64,000 nucleotides of DNA, from the NCBI GenBank assembly GCA_910587575.1, contig CAJULU010000002.1, positions 60,119-124,118 on the forward strand, read 5' to 3'. This DNA comes from an uncultured Dorea sp. (lineage in GTDB: Bacteria; Bacillota; Clostridia; Lachnospirales; Lachnospiraceae). The notes beneath the pieces are model-generated. The model worked only from the letters and a program-made list of their open reading frames with translations, made no database searches and had not been told where the DNA came from. Of the stretch, positions 22,930 through 33,595 are shown piece by piece (positions within the stretch are counted from its first letter, which is position 1; the number at the start of each line of letters is the position of its first letter). The position numbers were made by a program, and so were the translations under genes.

Positions 22930-25338
22930 TTAATTCTCCATTCCTCTCAACCGTTCCACTAACGCCTCTTTTGAAAAACGCTTCATTGAGACTAACGTAA
23001 TGGCAAGCGGTACCACAATCAGCACTCCGGCATAGGCAAGCGCAAAAGCAGCAGGGAACTGAAACTCCATATAAAATGCCCCCAGACTGCAAAGGACACT
23101 GCTCAGCACATACCCGCATCCCGTTCCGATTGTCATCGTTATTCCTACCGTAACAAGAACCAGGAAGAGGCTCTCACTAAGAATCATTTTCCGGATCTGT
23201 CCCCTGGCCATGCCGATGGATTCCAGCATTGCAAGTTCCTGCTTCCGGGTCACAATATTGGTAATCAACGTATTCATCATGCTTAAAATACTGAACATCA
23301 TAATAAATACTGCAAGACCGCTGATTGCCCCAAACATCTGATCCGCCGACCGTTCATAGACAACCCTGCGGTCTGCAAGGGTTTCGAGGCTCAATTCCGG
23401 CCTGTCTGCAACCATCTGCGCAAGTACTTCTCCGATTTCCGCCTCCTTTTCTGCTTCCGTCGATACCAGCAGACATTGATTCAAATTATCATAAGACACC
23501 AGATTCAAGGCTGCCCGTTCCGGGATTAAAAACCATCCCTCAAGCCCCTTATGTTCTATCACATACTGATTATTCAAAATACCGAGTACGGTCACTTCTT
23601 TTTCCTTCATCTGACTGCCGTCATAGAAGCGCAGTGTAATACGGTCACCTACAGCAAATCTCCATCCATAGATTTCTTCTGCAGTGTCATTGCCTGCCGC
23701 AAGAATATAATCGCCGCTCATTAATTTCTCAAAGTCACAGCTTCCGTCTTCCAGATATTGGCCGGCTTCTCTCAGCTCATCTTCTGTCAAGGGGTATGCC
23801 GCATCATCCACTTCATATTCATCATTCTTCGGATAATCAAACCTGACTCCCCAGCCTTTGATTTCTCTTACCTTTTTTACTCCGTCTAAAGCAGAGATTT
23901 CCTGCACGATTCCGCTGCCAAGAGGTGATTCTGCCTGCAGGCCGCTCTTCCCGTATTCGTTTAACTCAACCGCACCGGCAGAATACTGGATTGTAAACTC
24001 AGAATCCGTAAAATATCCCTGCCTTGCATATTTCTCCCTGTCAAACGAAGACATATACGTGGAGGCTGTCATAAAAAGAATCCCACCCAAGGCAAGAGAA
24101 AGCATGGTAATCACCGTTTTCTTTCTGTTCTTTGAGAAATTCATGATCCCTAATCCAGAGGGAGTCAGATTTCTGCATATCTTTTTATTTGCTGCCTTTT
24201 TCATCCCCTCCTGCGGGACATATCGCAAGGCTTCCATAGGGGATACAGCTGCAGCAAGACGTGCCGGCTTTCGGACGGAAACCATCGTAATCACATACAC
24301 GCCCGCAAACACAGATGCGATAATTAAGAATACACTCCACAGGCTGAATCCGTCCGGGATTATGAAATATCCCGCAATCCCGCCGAGCACAATCCCAATG
24401 GGAGCCGAGCCCAGAAACAACATTCTGCCTTCACGGGAAACGAATTTCTTCATCTGCTTCTTTGTCATCCCTATGGTACGAAGCTGACCGAACTGATGGA
24501 TTCTGCCAATCACGGACAGATAAAACACACCATAAATCACAAGCACACAGGCCAGCAGAATCATCATGCCCACCAGTCCATACAGCGTGACAAACTGCAT
24601 ATTCACAGATAAGGAGTCCAGAAATGCCTTGGAGGGAGACACATATTCTCTTTCGATTCCTGCATCACTTCCAATCAGATACATCTCTTCTCTGCACTCG
24701 TCCCGGTGCATGGACTCAGCCCCATTCAGCCTTGCATATACTTCATAGGGTTGTTCCTTTAACTGGCTGCCATGCTTCGCATAATTTTCAGAAAAGAATA
24801 CAGAAAACTGCTTCGCCGCCTCTGACCCCTTCAAGATCCCTGACACGGTAAATGTCTCCGTACTGCCGTCATAAAACCGGAAAGTCACACTGCTGCCCGC
24901 AGCAGGTTCCACATTCATCTTCTTCAGCATTGCCGCCTGTACGGCAATCTCCCCTTCTGTTTCCGGCATTTTACCGCTTTCTAATTCTCCCACGCGAATC
25001 TGATCCGATAATTCGCTTACAAAAAAAGGCTTGATGTCAAATCCATCCATCTCAGAAAGAATCCCTGACTTTACCTGTATCTGGCAGGAAATCCTCTCAT
25101 CCCTTTTTAACCGCTCCGTCTGCTCTGAGGTAAGATTATAATAGCTGACCTGCTGCCTATGGGAAAGTTCGTTTTTCTCCCTCTGTTTCTGTCCTGATGC
25201 AAACATAAGAATTGCCGTTAAGAGACCCGAGGCCAGCACAATCGCAAACATTACAAACAGATTCCGCATACGGTTGGATTTTAAACTCTGCTTCGACATA
25301 CAGGAAATCATTTTTGCTGTAATTTTCTTACTGTTCAT
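22930..25338 (-). CDS. FtsX-like ABC transporter permease (two FtsX repeats)
   Basis: An 802-residue permease with the layout TM - large extracellular domain - 3 TM (about 255-375) - TM (about 400) - second extracellular domain - 3 TM (about 670-790). It starts MISCMSKQSLKSNRMRNLFVMFAIVLASGLLTAILM. The core FtsX segments LRTIGMTKKQMKKFVSREG and LAMLESIGMARGQIRKMILSESLFLVLVT are present in the two halves. Such proteins couple to a MacB/LolD-type ATPase; in Firmicutes they export or sense peptides, including antimicrobial peptides. The ATPase gene is 12 bases upstream. No two-component system lies beside the pair, so the BceAB-type resistance role cannot be asserted. Confidence 0.88.
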   Translation of the reverse strand: MNSKKITAKMISCMSKQSLKSNRMRNLFVMFAIVLASGLLTAILMFASGQKQREKNELSHRQQVSYYNLTSEQTERLKRDERISCQIQVKSGILSEMDGFDIKPFFVSELSDQIRVGELESGKMPETEGEIAVQAAMLKKMNVEPAAGSSVTFRFYDGSTETFTVSGILKGSEAAKQFSVFFSENYAKHGSQLKEQPYEVYARLNGAESMHRDECREEMYLIGSDAGIEREYVSPSKAFLDSLSVNMQFVTLYGLVGMMILLACVLVIYGVFYLSVIGRIHQFGQLRTIGMTKKQMKKFVSREGRMLFLGSAPIGIVLGGIAGYFIIPDGFSLWSVFLIIASVFAGVYVITMVSVRKPARLAAAVSPMEALRYVPQEGMKKAANKKICRNLTPSGLGIMNFSKNRKKTVITMLSLALGGILFMTASTYMSSFDREKYARQGYFTDSEFTIQYSAGAVELNEYGKSGLQAESPLGSGIVQEISALDGVKKVREIKGWGVRFDYPKNDEYEVDDAAYPLTEDELREAGQYLEDGSCDFEKLMSGDYILAAGNDTAEEIYGWRFAVGDRITLRFYDGSQMKEKEVTVLGILNNQYVIEHKGLEGWFLIPERAALNLVSYDNLNQCLLVSTEAEKEAEIGEVLAQMVADRPELSLETLADRRVVYERSADQMFGAISGLAVFIMMFSILSMMNTLITNIVTRKQELAMLESIGMARGQIRKMILSESLFLVLVTVGITMTIGTGCGYVLSSVLCSLGAFYMEFQFPAAFALAYAGVLIVVPLAITLVSMKRFSKEALVERLRGMEN

Positions 25339-25350
25339 TCCTCTGACCTC

Positions 25351-26022
25351 CTATACTGACGGGCGGATCCTGCCGTCTTCAATACGGATTCTCACGTCTG
25401 CCTTTTCTGCAATATCAGGATTGTGGGTAATCATAACAATCGTCTGATGGAATTTCTCACTGGTCATTTTCAAAAGGTCAATCACCTTATCACTTGTGCG
25501 GCTGTCAAGATTTCCCGTAGGCTCATCCGCAAGAATAATCGCAGGCTTTGACACCAAGGCCCGGGCAATCGCCACCCGCTGCTGCTGTCCGCCCGAGAGA
25601 TGGCTGGGATAATTCTGAAGTTTTCCGTCCAGTTCCAGAAAATGCACAATCTCTTTCAGGAAATCTTGATCTTCCGTCTTTCCGTCCAGCCGGACAGGCA
25701 GCACGATATTCTCATACGCCGTGAGATAAGGAATGAGGTTATAGTTTTGAAAGATAAATCCGATCCGCTGACGGCGGAATACCGTAAGCTGTTCCCCGGT
25801 CATTTTTTCCAGACTGTTGTTCTCCACCTGAACGCTGCCCGAAGTAGGAGTGTCCAGTCCGCCAAGCATATTCAGCAGTGTAGATTTTCCGCTGCCCGAT
25901 GTGCCGATAATGGCTGCAAACTGCCCGTCTTCGATGGATACATTCACATCATCTAACGCTTTTACAAGACTTTCATCCCTGCCGTAATATTTTTTCAAAT
26001 GAAATGCATTTAAAATGTTCAT
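25351..26022 (-). CDS. ABC transporter ATP-binding protein (MacB/LolD type)
   Basis: A 223-residue ATPase with all motifs: Walker [14 protein letters not shown] (about residue 40), Q-loop [18 protein letters not shown], signature [32 protein letters not shown] including Walker B, and the H-loop [12 protein letters not shown]. It powers the FtsX-like permease encoded 12 bases downstream. The reading frame extends far upstream without a signal; the ATG at 26022 follows GAGGAGGAAG, and the conserved N-terminus [26 protein letters not shown] starts there. Confidence 0.92.
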   Translation of the reverse strand: MNILNAFHLKKYYGRDESLVKALDDVNVSIEDGQFAAIIGTSGSGKSTLLNMLGGLDTPTSGSVQVENNSLEKMTGEQLTVFRRQRIGFIFQNYNLIPYLTAYENIVLPVRLDGKTEDQDFLKEIVHFLELDGKLQNYPSHLSGGQQQRVAIARALVSKPAIILADEPTGNLDSRTSDKVIDLLKMTSEKFHQTIVMITHNPDIAEKADVRIRIEDGRIRPSV

Positions 26023-26162
26023 AAAACTTCCTCCTCGTATACGCCGTACCTTGATATGCCTATCATACACCGGCCGAAAAAAAATACAACAGAGGACGTA
26101 TATTCTAATATCTACAACGTAAAATCTAATGAAAATAAAATCTATGACTTTCCCCGGCACCC

Positions 26163-26953
26163 TCAAACATAAAGATTCCCATATACCTTCCGGTCCTTCA
26201 CAGCCAACACCACACAAAGCGCCGCAAAGCAAACGCCAAAGGCCAGAACCGCCGCCCAGGCAGCCTTCGATGACCCGCTTCCATAGATAAACCCAATCAG
26301 CAGCTGATACAGACTGGTCAGACCCGTCCGCATCACTTCCGAAATCCCGCTGATCCTGCCCCGGTGGCTTGCCGGCACCCGTTTCGTCAGATACGGGCTA
26401 TTGGCAAGCATACTGAATCGGAGCAGCCAATGGAACCCCCGCTGATCAAGAACGCAAGCCACAGATAATCCCGAAGCAGAAAACCAGCAATCGTCGGTGA
26501 CAGGACAAGCCCCAGGTTCGAGCAGAGATACTGAAGAGAATACGCCCGCTCCCGGTCATCCATAACGGTAATGTCCGCAGTCAGCGCATTATAAGAAGGG
26601 TGTTCCATATTCTGACATGTGGCTGCAACGAACATCAGCACAATTGCTTTCACGGATAATGGAATCACGGCACAGACCATATAGCAGACCACAGAAATAA
26701 TATCCAGATAGACAATATTCATTTTTTTGTTAAAATAATCCGCCATCTTTCCGCCGATCAGATTGGCCGGCAGTGACAGAACCCCTGCCAGCGCCATGAC
26801 CCAGGAGATATGCTCTGCACTCATCCCCATCTTCTGGCTTAAGATCATAGTCAGCATGGGCCAGATCATTGCACCCATAGACGTGACCAGACGACCAAAA
26901 CACAGTATATAATTCTCCCTGCGTAATCCCTTATATTGTGATAGTAGATTCAT
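26163..26953 (-). pseudogene. Broken MFS transporter
   Basis: Two overlapping frames together read as the two ends of a major facilitator protein. The first (26953-26387) gives MNLLSQYKGLRRENYILCFGRLVTSMGAMIWPMLTMIL, about six hydrophobic segments, and then loses sense after WLAFLISGGSIG. The second (from about 26430 to 26163) continues with SMLANSPYLTKRVPASHRGRISGIS and two or three further segments. The total is about 790 bases, whereas such genes are about 1200, so roughly 400 bases have been deleted and the ends joined out of frame near 26420. The gene should be inactive. Confidence 0.8.
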
Positions 26954-26976
26954 CTCTTTTCCCCTTCATATACTGA

Positions 26977-27027
26977 AAGGGACTGCCGGGAAATCACTGA
27001 ATGTACGTTCTTTCCCGACAGCCCCTT
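26977..27027. repeat. GGGGCTGTCGGGAAA-type hairpin, copy 1
   Basis: Arms 26977-26993 and 27011-27027 are 17-base inverted repeats with two differences, one of which would still allow a G-U pair. The right arm read on the minus strand is AAGGGGCTGTCGGGAAA, the same sequence as the left arm of the longer element at 38614-38720. It lies just past the end of the chemoreceptor gene and may serve as its terminator. Confidence 0.55.
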
Positions 27028-27048
27028 ATCAAAAGTTTTGCTGGCTGT

Positions 27049-29181
27049 CTATTCTTTTCTCAGCTTAAACTGCCTTACCAGATTCCGCAGTACCTGGGAC
27101 TGGCTGGATAATTCCTCACTGGTGGCCGCACTCTCTTCTGCCGTGGCCGAATTCGTCTGTACAACATTGGAAATCTGATTCATGCCTCCGGTAACCTGTT
27201 CCAGTGAGTTGGACTGCTCTACTGCCGCCTCTGCAATCTTATCTACCAGACCGGAAATCGCCTGGCTGCTCACAACGACCTTCTCCAGAGACTGCGCCGT
27301 CTCATTGGCAATCTCCATTCCCTTCTCAACTGCACTGACTGCGCCCTGGATCAGTTCAGACGTGCTCTTGGAAGCGCTTGCAGACTTCCCGGCAAGATTA
27401 CGCACCTCATCTGCCACCACGGCAAAACCTTTCCCGGCTTCTCCTGCCCTCGCAGCCTCCACCGCTGCATTCAGAGCCAGGATATTCGTCTGGAACGCTA
27501 TATCTTCAATGGTCTTGATAATCTTACCAATCTCCGTTGACCTCTTTCCAATCTCGTCCATGGCCGCAACCATCTCTTTCATCTCCTGGTTACAGATGGC
27601 CGTCTCCTCTCCGGACCGTGCAGAATGATCACGGGCATCCGCCGCATTGCGGGCTGTTTTCTGTACATGCTCGGAAATTCCTGCGATAGTTGCCGCAAGT
27701 TCCTGAACAGAAGCCGCCTGCTGCACAGATCCCTGGGAAAGAGCCTGGGCTCCGGATGCCATCTGATCACTTCCCATAGAAACCTGATCCGCAGAGCCGT
27801 CAATCTGAGTCAGCGTGCTGCTCAGACGGCGGTTCATCTTACGCACGGAAAGCAGCATTCCTTCAAAAGCCCCCACGTAGCTTTCCTCCGCCCTGGTTCT
27901 GACGGTAAAGTTCCCTTCCGCCATCTCTTCCAGGACATATTTCATATCTGTAACAATCCGCTCCAGATTTTCCGTCATCCTGCTGAATGTCATTGCCAGG
28001 ACTCCGATCTCATCCTGATTCGTTGTATCAAGGTTCACTTCCAGATTGCCCTCTGCAATACTGTTGGCAGCCTCCACAATCCCTTTGACCGGGCTGAGCA
28101 CTCTTCTCAGCACAAGAATAATAGCCACAATAATCACAATCAGGACTACCACAGAAATGGCAATCATCCAGAAGAGCGTTTTCAGCATTGCATCGTTAAT
28201 ATCCCTCGTCTGGACTGCCGTCAGAGACCACCAGGTCTCTCCTGCCGCATTAATCGGTGCAAAGAAGCGCGTAACCTTCCTTCCGTCCTCCCGGGTCGTC
28301 TGTATCTGGAACTCCTCAGTCCCATCCATCTTTTCCTGGATTGCCTTGAGTTCTCCTTCATCCGGAGTGAAATCCGAAAGGGACTTGCCAATATCCTCGG
28401 CAGCCTCGCTGTCATAAATAATCTTCTCATTGGCATTATAAATCGTACAGTACATGGACGGATACTTCTCATCCGTAGTATCCAGTCTGTCGAAGTTACT
28501 TGCCTTGATATCCGCCACTACGATCCCCTGCAGTTCATCGTTATGAAATACCGGGCTGGCATAGGAGACCATGTTAATACCGTTGTAATCATACGGATCC
28601 GTAACCACGTCTGATCTCTTCTCTGCCGCAAGTTTATAATAGTTCTCCTGGGAATACATTTCGTATTCTCCGAACGGGCTGACATTGCCGTCCGTATTGT
28701 CTTCCCCAACGTAGAAAGCATAGTCCTTCATATCATCCTGGAATTTATATGGTTCAAACATCACGCCCACACCGGCAATATCCTGATTATTCACCGCCGC
28801 ATTACGGGAAGTCTCCCGCAGATACATCTCGATGTCATAGTTAATCGAAGTCAGTCCCCTGCCGTAAATACTGCTCTGGCAGATGGCTGCAACAGCGGGA
28901 TCCGTAGGCAGAAGATTCTGGGATGGATCTGCCTCGACCGTCTTATAAGCAGTCTCCAGGTACTTCTGCATATCCTGTGCAGTTGCCTCCGCCTCGTCAA
29001 ATATGGCCTGGATCTGTATGGAATTGGAATCTGAAAGTGCCTCCAGTTCCCCATATGTAGCTGCTGAGATCGCACTTTTTGACATAAATGCTGCGGATCC
29101 GACAAGTACCGTCAGACTCACCGCCAAAATGACTCCGATTACCAGTGCCAGCTTCTGTGACAGTTTTAATTTTTTTAACAT
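27049..29181 (-). CDS. Methyl-accepting chemotaxis protein with periplasmic-type dCache sensor
   Basis: A 710-residue chemoreceptor. One membrane segment near residues 12-32 ([22 protein letters not shown]) and a second near 345-367 enclose an extracellular dCache-like sensor ([11 protein letters not shown]...[45 protein letters not shown]). A HAMP domain follows (about 368-420), then a long coiled-coil signalling domain with the conserved hairpin tip [39 protein letters not shown] (about 565-605). It would relay ligand binding to CheA/CheW; no chemotaxis genes are adjacent. It has its own promoter and a leader of some 230 bases. ATG follows GGAGGAGA. Confidence 0.93.
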   Translation of the reverse strand: MLKKLKLSQKLALVIGVILAVSLTVLVGSAAFMSKSAISAATYGELEALSDSNSIQIQAIFDEAEATAQDMQKYLETAYKTVEADPSQNLLPTDPAVAAICQSSIYGRGLTSINYDIEMYLRETSRNAAVNNQDIAGVGVMFEPYKFQDDMKDYAFYVGEDNTDGNVSPFGEYEMYSQENYYKLAAEKRSDVVTDPYDYNGINMVSYASPVFHNDELQGIVVADIKASNFDRLDTTDEKYPSMYCTIYNANEKIIYDSEAAEDIGKSLSDFTPDEGELKAIQEKMDGTEEFQIQTTREDGRKVTRFFAPINAAGETWWSLTAVQTRDINDAMLKTLFWMIAISVVVLIVIIVAIILVLRRVLSPVKGIVEAANSIAEGNLEVNLDTTNQDEIGVLAMTFSRMTENLERIVTDMKYVLEEMAEGNFTVRTRAEESYVGAFEGMLLSVRKMNRRLSSTLTQIDGSADQVSMGSDQMASGAQALSQGSVQQAASVQELAATIAGISEHVQKTARNAADARDHSARSGEETAICNQEMKEMVAAMDEIGKRSTEIGKIIKTIEDIAFQTNILALNAAVEAARAGEAGKGFAVVADEVRNLAGKSASASKSTSELIQGAVSAVEKGMEIANETAQSLEKVVVSSQAISGLVDKIAEAAVEQSNSLEQVTGGMNQISNVVQTNSATAEESAATSEELSSQSQVLRNLVRQFKLRKE

Positions 29182-29286
29182 TCATTCTCCTCCTTTCAAG
29201 CACGATGAGCAGAAACGCTCTTCTCCCCGTCACTTGCTTTTCCCTCTCTTACAGAAAGGCCCCGAGACAAAAATCCGCTCCAATAT

Positions 29287-29316
29287 AAAATAGCGTGGCA
29301 GTTACCACACTATTTT
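29287..29316 (-). other. Hairpin in the chemoreceptor leader
   Basis: AAAATAG-x-GTGG (29287-29298) and CCAC-x-CTATTTT (29305-29316) form an 11-bp stem with one mismatch and a 6-base loop. On the minus strand the stem is followed by ATATTGG, so its own TTTTAT edge gives it a terminator-like character within the 5' leader. No known riboswitch class was recognised. Confidence 0.45.
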
Positions 29317-29423
29317 AACATTCGCTCTATTCTGCTTTTCGTCCTTTCGTGCGCAGATACAGCCCCCAACGCCTGTAAAAAAGTGTACATTCGCAAATTC
29401 CGTATATCGTTCTTAATTGACTC

Positions 29424-29452
29424 ATTATATCATGAACGTATCACTTTTTCAA
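29424..29452 (-). promoter_or_regulatory. Sigma-A promoter of the chemoreceptor gene
   Basis: On the minus strand TTGAAA, exactly 17 bases, then TATAAT. This places the transcript start near 29417, some 235 bases upstream of the chemoreceptor ATG. No sigma-28 (flagellar) promoter was seen. Confidence 0.7.
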
Positions 29453-29475
29453 CATAATCAGACAAATTAAATCCC

Positions 29476-31956
29476 CTATTTCACGGCACAGCACTGAAGT
29501 TCAATCATTTGCTCCTCACACCCCTGCGCCGCAACCGTAACCACAATCTTCCCTTCTTCTTCACCCGAGCGGACAACCGCCATGACATACCCGTCATAAG
29601 TCTCCCATTCCGCATCGTCATAACTGCCAAGGGCCTGCGGGTCTGCGCTCCCCAGCGCCGCCAGACTTCCTGCGCCCTCCACAGATACAGAGATTTTCTT
29701 AGAAGCAGAAAGATTCGTCACACCATCACAATCCGTTAACCGTACCGTAATAAAGGAAACATCCTCACCGTCCGCACACAGTGACTTTTTGTCCGCCTCT
29801 ACGCAGAGTTCCACTTCTTCCTTTGCCGTCACAAGAGAAAACCGTCCGGTCTCTGCGCCATCCTCATAGCTTACCGCCACCAGTTCACCCGGCTCATAAG
29901 ACAGCTCATACGCCGCCGTAAATCCATACTCCTCCCCCGCAGGCTTCCTCCCCAGAGAACGCCCGTTTAAGAACAGTTCCACCTCCCCGGCATCCGCATA
30001 GACATCTACCACCGCAGGCCTGCCCTCATATCCCGGCCATGTCCAGCCTGCGACTGTATCCTTGTGCATCCACGGCGTTTTCGAACATTTCATCCCATAC
30101 CGGTTCAGCCGCTCCACGGCGATATACGGTTCCTTCCGCAACCCATACACAATCTCCCGCAGATAACTGACCGGCCGTCTGTAACCAATCAGGTCCAGAT
30201 CTCCAATATACGCCGCCCGCTCTGGATAGACACTGGAAAAATTCACAGAATCATCATAATGGAAGATCCCGCTTCCCGCTTCCCCAAGATAATCATACCC
30301 GGTCCAGGTAAAATCTCCCAGCATATGAGGATACCGCTTCACAATCCCCCACAGTCTCACAATATCCGCCGGATAAGTCTCTGTCCCCACCACGGTCTTA
30401 TTGGGATGCAGCTCGTGCTCCAGTATATGCCGCCCCGTCAGATAATTCAGACCAATGACGTCACTGGCAGATGAACATCCTTCCAGAGCCTCCGTAAGCA
30501 GCGGATGTGTTGCAAAATATTCTCCCCGCTCCCCTTCCATCAGACTCATAAAACTGTTAAACCCATTGCTTCCGTCCTGGTTTCCCGGCTCCTTCGCCTG
30601 CACAGGCCCGAACTTCTCCATAATCTCCTGCATGATCGGCCGAAGCCTTGCCCCCGCCGACATCAGCCCGTTCTGTCCCATCGTCGTAAACCGGGTATGA
30701 TCCAGTTCATGCAGCTTATTGCACATCTTCCGGTTAATGGCCGCTCCGGCCTCCGAACCGGCCTCCGAAATCTCATTTCCCGTGGAATACAGAATTACTG
30801 ACGGATGGTTATAATCCTTCGCCACCATCTGCTCTGCAACCTGCTGCCAGCAGTCCCCAAAATGCAGCGCAAAATCATGAGGATTCTTGTGAACCGTCCA
30901 CATATCACTGATCTCGTCCATCACCAGCATCCCATACCGGTCACAGGCATGAAGCATTGCTTTTCCCATGGGATGGTGGGAACTTCTGACGCTGTTAAAT
31001 CCAGCCTCCTTAAGCTGCCTGATCCGGCGCTCCTCCGCCCCCTTAAGCGCAACCGCCCCCAGAATCCCATTATCGTGGTGGACACAGGTTCCACGAAGCT
31101 TGACTGTCTTTCCGTTTAACCGCAGCCCATGAGCCGCATCCAGCAGAATCGTCCGAATTCCAAAGTTCTCCGTCACTTCATCCAGCACTTCCCCGCTTCT
31201 CTCAATCTGTACCCTGCACACGTACAGTTCCGGCGTATCACAGTCCCATAACCTTGGCTTCTCCACACAGATCAGATGGCGGGACCTTTCTTTTGCTCCC
31301 GGGTACATCACAACCAGCTGCCGGTCACAGGAAATCTCTTCACCGCCCTTCTCCAGAACTACCTTCACATCCACCTTTTCCCTGGTTCTTCCGATATTCT
31401 CAAGTTCCGCTGCTACCTCAATGACCGCAGACTCCTCATCCGCCGCCAGCGTGGTAATCTTAACACCGTCTGCGGGGACATGAATTCTGCCCCCGACCAT
31501 CAGCTTCACATCCCGGTAAATCCCACTCCCCGTATACCAGCGGCTGTTGGGAACCAGACTGTTACTGGCAATCACCTTCACCCGGTTCTCTTCCCCAAAG
31601 ACCAGCCAGGGATTCAGTTCCACATAAAATCCCGAATACCCATACAGACTCGTGGCTGCCAGAGCCCCGTTGACATAGACCATAGCCGTCTGATAGATTC
31701 CCTCAAACTCCAGAAGCACTTTCTTCTCTTTCCATTCCTCCGGTGCCGGAAACGTCTTCTGGTAAATATATTCCCCGCCCGGATAAAACCCGGTCTGTGC
31801 GCCGCTCTCTACATCAGGAGTACGCTCCTCATGAATCATCCCATCATGGGGAAGATGTACCGTCCGGGCCTCATCGGTCCCCATAAAAGCCGCCGTTGCC
31901 GCATTACTTCCCCCTTTCACTACCTTCCAGTCCCGATTAAAATTCTCTCTGATCAT
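29476..31956 (-). CDS. Glycoside hydrolase family 2 (beta-galactosidase/glucuronidase-like)
   Basis: An 826-residue GH2 enzyme. In order: sugar-binding domain (about 1-165; FNRDWKVVKGG, LPHDGMIHEERTPD, KTFPAPEEWKEKKVLLEFEGIYQTAMVYVNG), immunoglobulin-like domain (about 170-275), the TIM-barrel (about 280-590), and C-terminal Big/DUF4982-like domains (about 610-825). In the barrel RGTCVHHDNGILGA, FNSVRSSHHPMGKA, the acid/base of LYSTGNEISEAG (about 405) and the probable nucleophile of VVGTETYPAD (about 540) are visible. No signal peptide, so it acts in the cytoplasm on imported oligosaccharides. Its ATG overlaps the stop of the GPH transporter gene (ATGA), so uptake and hydrolysis are coupled. 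The exact sugar cannot be read. Confidence 0.9.
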   Translation of the reverse strand: MIRENFNRDWKVVKGGSNAATAAFMGTDEARTVHLPHDGMIHEERTPDVESGAQTGFYPGGEYIYQKTFPAPEEWKEKKVLLEFEGIYQTAMVYVNGALAATSLYGYSGFYVELNPWLVFGEENRVKVIASNSLVPNSRWYTGSGIYRDVKLMVGGRIHVPADGVKITTLAADEESAVIEVAAELENIGRTREKVDVKVVLEKGGEEISCDRQLVVMYPGAKERSRHLICVEKPRLWDCDTPELYVCRVQIERSGEVLDEVTENFGIRTILLDAAHGLRLNGKTVKLRGTCVHHDNGILGAVALKGAEERRIRQLKEAGFNSVRSSHHPMGKAMLHACDRYGMLVMDEISDMWTVHKNPHDFALHFGDCWQQVAEQMVAKDYNHPSVILYSTGNEISEAGSEAGAAINRKMCNKLHELDHTRFTTMGQNGLMSAGARLRPIMQEIMEKFGPVQAKEPGNQDGSNGFNSFMSLMEGERGEYFATHPLLTEALEGCSSASDVIGLNYLTGRHILEHELHPNKTVVGTETYPADIVRLWGIVKRYPHMLGDFTWTGYDYLGEAGSGIFHYDDSVNFSSVYPERAAYIGDLDLIGYRRPVSYLREIVYGLRKEPYIAVERLNRYGMKCSKTPWMHKDTVAGWTWPGYEGRPAVVDVYADAGEVELFLNGRSLGRKPAGEEYGFTAAYELSYEPGELVAVSYEDGAETGRFSLVTAKEEVELCVEADKKSLCADGEDVSFITVRLTDCDGVTNLSASKKISVSVEGAGSLAALGSADPQALGSYDDAEWETYDGYVMAVVRSGEEEGKIVVTVAAQGCEEQMIELQCCAVK

Positions 31957-33374
31957 GCTGCTTCTCCTTTCAGATGCTTCGCATCCCACTCTTTATTCGC
32001 TTTCTCGACCTTCATCAGATAAACCAGTATCGCCATCACAACACCGAATGCAAGAGGCAGCACTGCATACATGAAGAATATCATATTCACCGCACTTGCA
32101 GACTGCACTGCCGCCTGGCCGTCAAATCCTCCTGCCGCCAGCAGCCATCCAACGACTGCGCTTCCGATACCTCCGCCCAGTTTCACGCCGATAGAAGAAC
32201 AACTGAACATCACGCCGTCGATTCTGACCTTCTGCGTCCTCCAGGTATAATCGCTCGTCTCCGCCACCAGCGCATTCAGAGATCCCGTCAGCGGTCCGCC
32301 CGCCATATTCCGGAAGAACGTGGCAAATAACATGACCGGAAGGTTCTTATTCACTGCCCCGAAGATAAATACACACCCCATCAGAAGCGTGATTACCCTT
32401 GCATACAGATTCACCTTCCACATACTTCCCATTTTCTTCACAAGCATGGGCGTCAGGGTCAGGATAATCATGACAGGCACCAGCTGGAATAAGGAAAACG
32501 TACCCAGAAGCGCCGGGTCGCCCATGTAATACGTCATAAAATAGATTGCCGACCCCTGGGTAATACCGCTGTAAATATAGTTTACCAGATACAGCCCCAG
32601 GATGATAATATAATACGGATTCTTCAGCAGCAGCTTCAAAGACATCCCAAAACTGACCTTCCCATCCGCAGCGCCTTCTGTGTTCCCGGACTTGTCCATT
32701 TCTCCGGAGGTTCCCGTTTCCCCGCCGGTCTCCACCGAAACATCCTCATCCGGCACTTCCTTCACCATCAGAACACAGAAGGTATTTACCGCAAGCGCAA
32801 TCAGCGCAAAGATCAAGGCAACCGTACGCCAGCCTTTCGCACCGCCGCCGAAAATCTCCACCAGGGTCATTACATTATAAGAGACCACGAGAGTCGTAAA
32901 CGTTGCAAAGATAAAACGGATTGAGCCCAGCTGCACCCTCTCCTGTCCGTTCTTGGTAATCTTCGCCGCCAGCGCCGCATATGCAATACTGTTGGCCGTA
33001 TAGAAGATTGCATTAAACGCTGTATAGAACACAAAGAAATATGCATACTGCATCGTCTCACTCACGTTCGGAATACAGAACACCAGGAACAGACAAGCAG
33101 AAACCCCGATCTGGCCAAACAACATCCATGGCCGCGCCTGCCCCATCCTGCTCTTCGTCTTGTCCATCAGTCCCCCAAAGAAAATATCTGATACACCGTC
33201 CAGCAGCTTTGACGCCATCATCAGCGTTCCAATCACTGCACTATTAAGCCCCACGGCATTCGTCAGATAAAGCATGACAAAACTCGAAATCAGCGCATAC
33301 CCACAGTTCGATGCCAGATCGCCGGAACCATAGGCGACTTTTTGATACCATTTTAAATACTTTTTCTCATTCAT
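31953..33374 (-). CDS. GPH-family glycoside:cation symporter
   Basis: A 473-residue MelB-like transporter with 12 predicted membrane segments. Family signatures: KVAYGSGDLASNCGYALISSFVMLYLTNAVGLN at the N-terminus, KLLDGVSDIFFGGLMDKTKSRMGQARPWML, and in the second half VKLGGGIGSAVVGWLLAAGGFDG. A hydrophilic, acidic loop between helices 6 and 7 (about 215-240, EVPDEDVSVETGGETG) is longer than usual. GPH carriers bring in galactosides, glucuronides, xylosides and similar with Na+ or H+. It is the first gene of a two-gene operon with the GH2 enzyme and is divergent from an AraC regulator, with a palindromic control region between them. Confidence 0.92.
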   Translation of the reverse strand: MNEKKYLKWYQKVAYGSGDLASNCGYALISSFVMLYLTNAVGLNSAVIGTLMMASKLLDGVSDIFFGGLMDKTKSRMGQARPWMLFGQIGVSACLFLVFCIPNVSETMQYAYFFVFYTAFNAIFYTANSIAYAALAAKITKNGQERVQLGSIRFIFATFTTLVVSYNVMTLVEIFGGGAKGWRTVALIFALIALAVNTFCVLMVKEVPDEDVSVETGGETGTSGEMDKSGNTEGAADGKVSFGMSLKLLLKNPYYIIILGLYLVNYIYSGITQGSAIYFMTYYMGDPALLGTFSLFQLVPVMIILTLTPMLVKKMGSMWKVNLYARVITLLMGCVFIFGAVNKNLPVMLFATFFRNMAGGPLTGSLNALVAETSDYTWRTQKVRIDGVMFSCSSIGVKLGGGIGSAVVGWLLAAGGFDGQAAVQSASAVNMIFFMYAVLPLAFGVVMAILVYLMKVEKANKEWDAKHLKGEAA

Positions 33375-33394
33375 CTGTTTTCTCCTTTACTTTT

Positions 33395-33452
33395 TTGGCG
33401 ATAATGTATATACTTTATCTTAAGATAAACAAATTTTAGCAATTATCACCAA
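33395..33452. promoter_or_regulatory. Nested palindromic operators between the GPH operon and araC-type gene
   Basis: A perfect 16-base palindrome (arms TTTATCTT/AAGATAAA, 33414-33429) is nested in a wider inverted repeat TTGGCGATAAT (33395-33405) / ATTATCACCAA (33442-33452, one mismatch). The two share almost the same centre. The region is directly upstream of the GPH transporter and about 150 bases before the divergent AraC-type regulator, a logical site for its action. Confidence 0.55.
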
Positions 33453-33595
33453 AAACAACAATGTCACGAACAACTATATGTGCATATTATCTGTATCATA
33501 TTCGTGGGTCGCACCAGGAATCACTCTGGACAGCGGCACATATTCTGACCTCAGGAACGAAAGCAGCACCTCAGAAGAACAACAGAAAGGAAACC

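Noticed and set aside
29182..29420. Cyclic-di-GMP riboswitch in the chemoreceptor leader
   Set aside because: The conserved GGCAAACC and GACGCAAAGC segments of the class I element are absent, and no class II features were seen.
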